A stretch of DNA of 5,618 nt from an uncultured Allobaculum sp. (lineage in GTDB: Bacteria; Bacillota_I; Bacilli_A; Erysipelotrichales; Erysipelotrichaceae). The notes beneath the pieces are model-generated. The model was not told the origin of the DNA, searched no databases, and saw nothing but the letters and a program-made list of their open reading frames with translations. This document shows, in pieces, positions 1 through 4,236 of this stretch (position 1 is its first letter; each line of letters starts with the position of its first letter). Made by a program: the position numbers and the translations under genes. The DNA is taken from contig CAOKFJ010000138.1 of NCBI GenBank assembly GCA_948467695.1, positions 1 through 5,618 on the forward strand. The letters run 5' to 3'.

Positions 1-141
1 TATTATAGGGAAAGCCGTTCATATCCCGATGCATTCGCCCAATTTGACACATCAGCCAGCTTCTTTGAAGTAAAAAAATGCATTCCGTACGTATTTAATA
101 CATATGGAATGCACAAAGATGAACAAAAAATTTATTTTTAG
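1..141 (+). CDS. Possible C-terminal end of a plus-strand gene (partial)
   Basis: From the first base the frame stays open for 46 codons to a TAG at 139-141; the peptide contains SRSYPDAFAQFD and ends in HKDEQKIYF. I do not recognise the family. A second plus frame is open from base 2 to a TAA at 71-73 (23 codons), so the frame choice is uncertain. If the longer frame is real, its end contains the azlD terminator hairpin, which would be a tight convergent 3' overlap. Only the tail is inside the window, so no function can be given; the stretch may simply be intergenic. Confidence 0.22.
   Translation, partial: YYRESRSYPDAFAQFDTSASFFEVKKCIPYVFNTYGMHKDEQKIYF
72..113 (-). terminator. Rho-independent terminator of the azlCD unit
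   Basis: Positions 79-95 and 97-113 form an imperfect palindrome: a 17-bp stem with one A.C mismatch and one G.U pair when read on the minus strand, and almost no loop. On the minus strand the stem is followed directly by seven T residues (A run at 72-78 on the plus strand). It starts 61 bases beyond the azlD stop codon, the expected place for the end of this transcript. The stem is rather AT-rich. Downstream of the stem on the plus strand there is no T-run, so it should work in one direction only. Confidence 0.65.
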
Positions 142-173
142 CTCCCGCTAAAGAAGCTTTCCAATACCGCTCT

Positions 174-485
174 CTACAGCGCAAACAGTCCCGCAATCCA
201 AGCGGACGCCGCCGCGACGCAGGCGACCTGAAGCAGACTCCCTCTAAACCAGGCGCAGACAATCGCCGCAAGCACCCCGATCGAGCAGACCGTCACTGAC
301 AAGTCCGCGGAGAACACGCCGGGAAACGTCATCGCCGAAAGAACGGCGTAAGGCACATAGTAGAGAAACGATTTAAAGAAACGGGAATGAATCGGCTTGG
401 AGAAAAACACCATCGGAATCATGCGGATGACGTAGGTCACCAGCGCCATAATGGCGATCCCTGTAAAGATATGCGCTGTACTCAT
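174..485 (-). CDS. azlD: AzlD-family small subunit of a branched-chain amino acid exporter
   Basis: This 103-residue, strongly hydrophobic protein has about four membrane segments (roughly residues 5-25, 40-58, 62-80 and 83-102). The N-terminal pattern TYVIRMIPM and the FLYYVPYAVLSAMTFPGV stretch are typical of AzlD, whose usual length is 100-110 residues. In Bacillus, AzlC with AzlD confers export of branched-chain amino acids and their analogues such as 4-azaleucine; the homologous pair BrnFE exports isoleucine and methionine in Corynebacterium. The start ATG overlaps the azlC stop (ATGA) and is preceded by AGGAGG inside the end of azlC, so translation is probably coupled. A terminator follows at 72-113. 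The family is clear, the exact substrate is inferred. Confidence 0.9.
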   Translation of the reverse strand: MSTAHIFTGIAIMALVTYVIRMIPMVFFSKPIHSRFFKSFLYYVPYAVLSAMTFPGVFSADLSVTVCSIGVLAAIVCAWFRGSLLQVACVAAASAWIAGLFAL

Positions 486-1204
486 GCGTCCTCCTCATCC
501 TTTCTCGGAAACAGCCAGGCGCACACGCCAGCCGCAATTACCGTCACAATAACGATCACATACCCGCTCGACAGATTCTTCAGTCCGGGCATATACGAAA
601 ACAGACAGCTCAGCGCAATCGACAGCAGCACGCAGATCATAACCGACTTCTCGTTTCGGACTGCCGGAACAAAAATCGCGATAAACATGCCGTACATCGC
701 CAGACCCAGCGCATTGACAAGATCGGGAGGAAGAATGCTGCTGGCAGCAGCACCGGTCAGGGTGCCGGCTGTCCAGCCGATAATCGGCGGAACCATCAAT
801 CCCAGAAACCAGGGGAAACGCAGATTTCCTTTTTCACCGACAGCGACGGCGTAAATTTCATCCGTAATTCCAAAAGACATGATCAGCCGCTTTGCCAGAG
901 GGATCTTTCCTCCGGTCTTCTGCGCCAGAGAAATCGACATCAGAAAATAGCGCGCATTGATGATCAGCTGTGTCAGAATCAGCTCGATAAAACTTGCGCC
1001 TGTACAGATCAGCGTCGTTCCGGCAAACTGTCCGGCACTCGTTAAGTTGGTCAGCGATGTTATGGTCGCTTCAAAGACTGTCATGCCCTGAATGATCGCT
1101 GCCATTCCATACGCCGCGCTGACCGCAAAGTAGCCAAGCGCAATCGGAATCGACGCTTTCATTCCCTCGACAAACAGATTTCGTGAAGTATTTGAAGAGT
1201 TCAT
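482..1204 (-). CDS. azlC: AzlC-family large subunit of a branched-chain amino acid exporter
   Basis: The 240-residue integral membrane protein matches AzlC in length and motifs: IPIALGYFAVSAAYG (residues 19-33), SAGQFAG (56-62), INARYFLMS (82-90), TDEIYA (114-119) and GLMVPPIIGW (135-144). Hydrophobic segments run through the chain, the last at about 214-232, before a charged tail (RKDEEDA). It should pair with AzlD, whose start codon overlaps its stop, to export branched-chain amino acids or related compounds. The start at 1204 gives the normal family N-terminus but has no Shine-Dalgarno. A TATACT box lies only 7 bases upstream, and a short open frame ends on the start codon (TCATGA). The protein may therefore be made by translational coupling or from a leaderless mRNA. 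No T-box or other riboswitch core was recognised in the upstream 244 bases. Confidence 0.93.
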   Translation of the reverse strand: MNSSNTSRNLFVEGMKASIPIALGYFAVSAAYGMAAIIQGMTVFEATITSLTNLTSAGQFAGTTLICTGASFIELILTQLIINARYFLMSISLAQKTGGKIPLAKRLIMSFGITDEIYAVAVGEKGNLRFPWFLGLMVPPIIGWTAGTLTGAAASSILPPDLVNALGLAMYGMFIAIFVPAVRNEKSVMICVLLSIALSCLFSYMPGLKNLSSGYVIVIVTVIAAGVCAWLFPRKDEEDA

Positions 1205-1293
1205 GAAACTGAGTATAGCACTCGCGCAAGTCTCATGACTTTGTCCGTAAAACAGATGGGAAAAATAATCATGAATGAGGTTTCCGCCGGCAT
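1201..1293 (-). other. Short open frame overlapping the azlC start by ATGA
   Basis: A 30-codon frame (MPAETSF... ending LARVLYSVS) terminates with a TGA that overlaps the azlC ATG, the same geometry as the azlC/azlD junction. The frame is open further upstream to a TGA at 1366-1368, giving up to 54 codons if a TTG at 1365 is used; this upstream part reads protein-like (IDAGEEALQDLHGL). There is no convincing ribosome binding site. It may be a leader peptide coupling translation into azlC, the remains of a decayed gene, or chance. No family is recognised. Confidence 0.25.
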
Positions 1294-1346
1294 TAAACCG
1301 TGCAGGTCCTGCAGCGCCTCTTCACCTGCATCAATTCTGGATAACC

Positions 1347-1387
1347 GAAACAAAGCCGCCCGCAATCAGAACGGTCGGCCTTGTTTC
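1347..1387. repeat. Long inverted repeat (hairpin) in the Sel1-azlC spacer
   Basis: Arms 1347-1362 and 1372-1387 pair over 16 positions around a 9-base loop. Read as minus-strand RNA there is one A.G mismatch and one G.U pair. It lies 61 bases beyond the Sel1-protein stop and 143 bases before azlC. On the minus strand the stem is not followed by a T-run, so it is not a classical terminator of the Sel1 gene; on the plus strand a T6 run occurs about 12 bases downstream, but no plus-strand gene ends here. A role as an attenuator, an RNA-stability hairpin or an inefficient terminator is possible. Confidence 0.4.
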
Positions 1388-1448
1388 GTGCTTTGGATGT
1401 TTTTTCATGCATTGCTGTGGGTGCACACAGTTTTACAATACGTGTCAA

Positions 1449-1979
1449 TCAGATAATCGTTTCATGGACACGGTCAAGTTCTTCAAGAAGGCGGTCAGCC
1501 TGCCGGCTGCCCTGTTTTCGTGCCTGCTCAAACCAGTAGCGGGCAATTCGTACGTCTTTTCTGAACCAGGTTCCCTGCAGACTGCCTTTTCCCAGAACAA
1601 TCTGCGCATCGCGATTGCCGCCTCTAGCGGCGCTGATCAGATAATCGAGTCCCTGTTCAAGATCAATTACGTCATGCGGCATGCCTTTGATGTTGCCAAG
1701 ATAATACTGCCCGAGAACATTCATCGCATCGGTGTTGTCGTTCTCTGCAGCCAGTTTAAGCATCGGAAGCGCATCGGAAACTTTTCCCGATGCAAGCGAT
1801 GCGACGCCTTCGATAAAAATCGCTTTAGGTTCATCGCAGTCCAGTGCAAGATCAAGCCATTTTCTGGCGGTCAGTTTATCCGGAGTATTGTTGCAGTACT
1901 CCGTGTACAGGGCAAGACAGGCCTTACCATCGCCTGTGAGCGCCTGCGCTTCAAGCTGCCTAAGTTGTGCCATTTTCAT
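1449..1979 (-). CDS. Sel1-repeat (TPR-like) protein
   Basis: A 176-residue, soluble, mostly helical protein with no signal peptide or membrane segment. Sel1/TPR-like helix pairs are visible. One runs about residues 8-48 (LEAQALTGDGKACLALY, ARKWLDLAL). A second covers about 71-119, with DAMNVLGQYYLGN and a GLDYLISAARGG helix. A third covers about 122-168, with RDAQIVLGKGSLQGT and ARYWFEQARKQGS. Such repeats act as protein-protein scaffolds; the partner cannot be read from the sequence. The start at 1979 is chosen because GGAGG lies 8 bases upstream; an ATG at 2003 in the same frame would place that site inside the gene. It is transcribed towards azlCD but separated from it by 244 bases holding a hairpin, so co-transcription is uncertain. 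Confidence 0.85.
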   Translation of the reverse strand: MKMAQLRQLEAQALTGDGKACLALYTEYCNNTPDKLTARKWLDLALDCDEPKAIFIEGVASLASGKVSDALPMLKLAAENDNTDAMNVLGQYYLGNIKGMPHDVIDLEQGLDYLISAARGGNRDAQIVLGKGSLQGTWFRKDVRIARYWFEQARKQGSRQADRLLEELDRVHETII

Positions 1980-2052
1980 ATGTCTGCCCTCCTTCACTCC
2001 CATACTACCCCATCTTCTTCCATCCTGTACTTCTCACTGCCTGTGTTTTGTC

Positions 2053-2071
2053 ATTTTGGTATGACCAAAAT
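2053..2071. promoter_or_regulatory. Perfect palindrome resembling a GntR/FadR-type operator
   Basis: ATTTTGGT-ATG-ACCAAAAT is a perfect 8-bp inverted repeat around three bases, in the 258-base spacer between the divergent Sel1 gene (start 1979) and the HesB-like gene (start 2238). Its core TGGTATGACCA fits the published TNGTNNNACNA pattern of FadR-subfamily GntR regulators. There is no T-run on either side and no gene ends here, so an operator is more likely than a terminator. The regulator is not in the window. Confidence 0.42.
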
Positions 2072-2183
2072 CCCGAGGCATGAACTATAGGAAGTGCGAC
2101 GAGTCTTTCTATATATATTTTATCCTGTTTGTACATTTTTTATGCAGTGCATTTTCAGGAAAGCACATTGGCGAGAGTCAAAT

Positions 2184-2213
2184 TTGCGGATTTTTTTAAA
2201 GTTCTTCTACAAT
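2184..2213 (+). promoter_or_regulatory. Candidate promoter of the Cys/His-rich gene
   Basis: A TTGCGG hexamer (2184-2189) and a TACAAT -10 (2208-2213) are separated by 18 bases. Transcription would begin near 2220, just ahead of the AGGAGG at 2223-2228, giving a very short leader before the ATG at 2238. The -10 is a good match to TATAAT, while only the TTG of the -35 fits. Confidence 0.45.
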
Positions 2214-2237
2214 AGGGGGCATAGGAGGATTTTCCCA

Positions 2238-2711
2238 ATGCTGACAATTACAACTCCTGCTGCAGAACTCCTGAAGCAGATTATGAAAGAAAACGGCGCT
2301 GACGGTCTGATCGCTTCTCTTCAGCAGACCTGCTGCAGCGCTGCACCTGTTTTCCAGATGGTGCGTTTTGAAGAAGGCGACGAGCCTGTCGAAGTAAACG
2401 GTATTTCCGTTCTGATCGAAGACGAAGCCAAACCGTACTGCGAAGAAGCCATTATCGATCTTGACGATGGCGAACTCATGGTATTCATGCCCAGTCACGG
2501 CGGATGCGGATGCCATCATGACCACGATCACGAAGGTGGATGCTGCCACGGCGAAGGTCATCATCATGACCACGAAGGCGGATGCTGCCATGGTGAAGGA
2601 CATCATCACGACCACGAAGGCGGATGCTGCCATGGCGAAGGTCACGATCATGACCACGAAGGCTGCTGCCATGGCGAAGGTCATCACCATGATGGCGGAT
2701 GCTGCCACTAA
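2238..2711 (+). CDS. HesB/IscA-like protein with a tandem Cys/His-rich metal-binding tail
   Basis: The 157-residue protein has two parts. Residues 1-92 resemble a HesB/A-type (IscA-like) domain: MLTITTPAAELLKQIM, then VEVNGISVLIEDEA and a final GGCGC at 88-92. Cysteines lie at 32-33 (a CC pair), 68, 90 and 92. A-type proteins bind Fe-S clusters or iron through one early cysteine and a late CxC, a layout seen here with a doubled early cysteine, as in HesB-like CC-motif proteins. Residues 93-157 are a tail of 23 His and 10 Cys in 14-residue units (GGCCHGEGHHHDHE), almost certainly binding Ni, Zn, Co, Cu or Fe. AGGAGG 9 bases before the ATG fixes the start; the frame extends upstream without a better site. 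It is monocistronic, with a terminator after it. Storage, chaperone or sequestration roles are inference. Confidence 0.85.
   Translation: MLTITTPAAELLKQIMKENGADGLIASLQQTCCSAAPVFQMVRFEEGDEPVEVNGISVLIEDEAKPYCEEAIIDLDDGELMVFMPSHGGCGCHHDHDHEGGCCHGEGHHHDHEGGCCHGEGHHHDHEGGCCHGEGHDHDHEGCCHGEGHHHDGGCCH
2535..2708 (+). repeat. In-frame 42-bp tandem repeat coding for Cys/His units
   Basis: Three full 42-base units (2535-2576, 2577-2618, 2619-2660) are followed by a 33-base shortened unit (2661-2693, which lacks one glycine codon and ends early) and a 15-base partial unit (2694-2708). Each encodes a form of GGCCHGEGHHHDHE; unit three has HDHDHE. All lengths are multiples of three, so changes in copy number would preserve the frame. 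Silent differences between units (for example GGT/GGC and CAT/CAC) show the array is not brand-new. Confidence 0.92.
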
Positions 2712-2747
2712 ATCCGGCATCTGATTCAAAATAAATTCACATAGACA

Positions 2748-2790
2748 AAAGCCAGCGTGCAGGCGGTAAGCCTTTATGCACGCTGGCTTT
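2748..2790. terminator. Bidirectional rho-independent terminator
   Basis: AAAGCCAGCGTGCA (2748-2761) and TGCACGCTGGCTTT (2777-2790) form a perfect 14-bp stem with a 15-base loop. T-rich tracts follow on both strands: TTTCTTCATTTTC on the plus strand and TTTTGTC on the minus. It lies between the convergent ends of the Cys/His-rich gene (2711) and the acetyltransferase gene (2814) and should stop both transcripts. Confidence 0.87.
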
Positions 2791-2813
2791 CTTCATTTTC
2801 GTTTTCCGTATTC

Positions 2814-3470
2814 CTATTTGATTTTCAGAACAGCTTTGAAGACATCGCCCTCGGGTTTGAAACCTGTAGAGGATGTCATTTCCTCTGTCAGATCTTTCGC
2901 GTAGACAACGGGGAGTCTGCGGCGTTTGGCTTCCTCAAGCAGACGTTCGAGGATTTCCTTTTCATAGCCTTTTCCTTTAAGTTCTTCTTCGCACCAGAAG
3001 TTGCAGAGATAACCCACGCGGCCATCCGGCAGTTCAGGTGTGGGAGGCGTGAATACCCACGCAATCGCGCCGGTAGCGACAATTTTGTTTTTCCACCAGG
3101 CGAAAATCTGATGGAGCGCGCCGTTTCTCATCTGCGCCGCAAAGTAGCGGTCAAGTTCGAAATCGAGACTGTCATCTTCGATACCAAGTTCTTTCTTGCG
3201 CAGAGCGACCATTGTTTCCACATCGCGGCGAACGGCTCTGCGGTAAACGATCTTGGGCACTTCTTCAAAAGCGATTTCGTTGGCTTTGCACCAGTCTTTC
3301 GCAAATTCCATGTAGCGGTCGTCTTCATATTCGTACCACTCGTTGAGCAGTCCATAGTTTCCAAGCGCATTGCGGAAACGTTTGAAGATGCCTTTGCCGC
3401 CGGAAAGCGCAGTGCTCAGCGCATCTTTGGCCTGCCCATCAGGCAGAGTCCAGCTGAATTCGCGCATCAT
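2814..3470 (-). CDS. Possibly still-translated C-terminal fragment: GNAT acetyltransferase with partial UPF0158 region
   Basis: Downstream of the TAA, an ATG at 3470 (with another directly after it) opens 218 codons. AGGGG about 8 bases upstream could act as a weak ribosome binding site, so this part might be made as a separate protein. It keeps the second half of UPF0158 (residues 1-70) and an apparently complete GNAT domain (about 73-218), with GRVGYLCNFWCEEEL as the central strand and KGKGYEKEI as the acetyl-CoA loop. Reinitiation after a 43-codon upstream frame is conceivable but unproven. This overlaps the pseudogene entry and is given as the alternative reading. Confidence 0.5.
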   Translation of the reverse strand: MMREFSWTLPDGQAKDALSTALSGGKGIFKRFRNALGNYGLLNEWYEYEDDRYMEFAKDWCKANEIAFEEVPKIVYRRAVRRDVETMVALRKKELGIEDDSLDFELDRYFAAQMRNGALHQIFAWWKNKIVATGAIAWVFTPPTPELPDGRVGYLCNFWCEEELKGKGYEKEILERLLEEAKRRRLPVVYAKDLTEEMTSSTGFKPEGDVFKAVLKIK

Positions 3471-3479
3471 GCGAATATC
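3419..3479 (+). repeat. 61-bp direct repeat, copy A (inside the UPF0158-GNAT gene)
   Basis: This stretch is identical to 4176-4236, 757 bases away in the same orientation. On the minus strand it encodes the UPF0158 piece containing MMREFSWTLPDGQAKDAL, which fits the family on both sides, so this copy is likely the original. Beyond the exact match, 3481-3500 still agrees with 4238-4257 at 14 of 20 positions. Small stems occur within it: GCCTG/CAGGC at 3430-3444 and ATTCGC/GCGAAT at 3458-3476. Confidence 0.95.
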
Positions 3480-3699
3480 CCCTGCATCACGTGCGGTCGG
3501 GATCAGAATGAGCGAATCGTATTCCTTATCCAGTTCATCGTCGATTTACATCAGTTCGCGTGTCGGCAGCGAGTCGTCACGCATAATGATTTCTCCTGAG
3601 CGGGTGTTGAGGTAATACTCAACCGAATTGCTTCCGCCCTGAATCGCATCGACAATATCATCGAGATCAATGACCATAAAAATCCTCCTGTAAACGAAA

Positions 3700-3765
3700 T
3701 CCGTTTCAATCATTATACCAACCGGATACATAGAAACGGAATTACACAAAAATATCCGGTAATTC
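3700..3765. repeat. Overlapping inverted repeats around the UPF0158-GNAT promoter
   Basis: Three short perfect inverted repeats are interleaved: TCCGTTTC/GAAACGGA (3700-3707 and 3733-3740) bracketing the -10 box, ACCGGATA/TATCCGGT (3721-3728 and 3753-3760), and GAATTAC/GTAATTC (3739-3745 and 3759-3765). They could be operator half-sites or alternative RNA stems, or partly chance in a small region. Confidence 0.3.
3712..3720 (-). promoter_or_regulatory. Extended -10 promoter of the UPF0158-GNAT gene
   Basis: Read on the minus strand, TGGTATAAT is a perfect -10 hexamer with the TGn extension, 34 bases before the start codon at 3677. The -35 region is poor (near TTCCGT at 18 bases), which is usual for extended -10 promoters. 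Transcription would start at about 3705, leaving a leader of about 28 bases that holds the AGGAGG. Confidence 0.55.
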
Positions 3766-4175
3766 ATATTTCCCTACCGAAGGTGTTTTCTTCTTTCCGT
3801 ATTCTGATTCTCCATAGTCAATATTTCGCATCGAACTCTTTCAATAATTATTTCGGAACTATTTTTGCATTTTCTGATTAACTTATAGTCCGCAGATTGA
3901 ATTGGAACTATGATAAAAAAACAAGAAAGTTTCAAAAGATTAAGAAAGGAGATCGATTTATGAAACATTCCAAGTTCATGTCTTTTCTGTTATGCGGAAT
4001 GCTCATCATCCCACAGACACCAGTCTATGCCAGCGAGTTCGATGAAACGCCGGTTCTGATCAGCGACGATCAGGAGGAATCAGCAGACCAAAGCGATACA
4101 GAACAGACATTTGCTGATGAAGACGAATCAGCGCAAACCGAAGAATCGTTTGCGGATGATTTCATCGATGAAAGC

Positions 4176-4236
4176 GCGCATCTTTGGCCTGCCCATCAGG
4201 CAGAGTCCAGCTGAATTCGCGCATCATGCGAATATC
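4176..4236 (+). repeat. 61-bp direct repeat, copy B (inside the secreted-protein gene)
   Basis: Identical to 3419-3479. In the secreted-protein frame it reads AHLWPAHQAESS-stop-IRASCEY, unlike the acidic linker before it and the HLYQLLAEYSQ sequence after it, so it appears foreign here. Upstream, GAAAGCGC (4170-4177) also occurs in the donor region at 3403-3410, but there it is 10 bases further from the shared block; this may mark a microhomology junction. The frame is the same on both sides of the block. Confidence 0.95.

Larger units (their letters stand above)
2814..3677 (-). pseudogene. UPF0158-GNAT fusion gene interrupted by an in-frame TAA
   Basis: An ATG at 3677 with AGGAGG 6 bases upstream starts a UPF0158-like N-terminus (MVIDLDDIVDAIQ, then YYLNTRSGEII). 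At codon 44 a TAA (3546-3548) stops it, but the same frame continues without shift through IDDELDKEYDSLILIPT, MMREFSWTLPDG and FKRFRNALGNYGLLNEWYEY, all in UPF0158 order. It then runs into a GNAT acetyltransferase domain from about codon 142, with the acetyl-CoA-binding loop KGKGYE at 234-239. The intact form would be about 287 residues. UPF0158 has no established function; GNAT proteins transfer acetyl groups from acetyl-CoA. A single substitution would explain the stop. It could be a true nonsense mutation, a sequencing error or, less likely, readthrough. Codons of the region 3419-3479 are duplicated at 4176-4236. Confidence 0.75.

Noticed and set aside
1205..1448. T-box or amino-acid riboswitch upstream of azlC
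   Set aside because: No T-box core or other known aptamer motif was recognised, and the hairpin lacks a terminator T-run.
1275..2090. A 271-codon plus-strand frame
   Set aside because: It runs antisense through the Sel1-repeat gene, has no ribosome binding site, and its composition (many Cys, Phe and Arg) is that of a complement frame.
2535..2708. CRISPR-like or mobile repeat array
   Set aside because: Units are contiguous, without unique spacers, and are in-frame coding repeats.
2196..2729. A 177-codon minus-strand frame rich in Met, Ala and Val
   Set aside because: It is the complement of the Cys/His repeat array; the repetitive hydrophobic product mirrors the 42-bp units, and no start signal supports it.
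3419..3479. Copy A as an inserted mobile element
   Set aside because: Its minus-strand translation fits UPF0158 continuously with both flanks, so it is native here; no target duplication or terminal repeats are seen.
2757..3599. A 280-codon plus-strand frame across the acetyltransferase region
   Set aside because: It is antisense to well-conserved UPF0158 and GNAT sequence, starts inside the terminator and has no ribosome binding site.
3774..3968. A 64-codon minus-strand frame
   Set aside because: It covers the AT-rich spacer and signal-peptide start of the secreted-protein gene; no ribosome binding site or recognisable family.
4212..4214. TGA read as tryptophan or selenocysteine
   Set aside because: azlC and the Sel1 gene end with TGA, Trp is coded by TGG throughout, and the TGA sits in a block copied from antisense sequence of the neighbouring gene, so an acquired stop is simpler.
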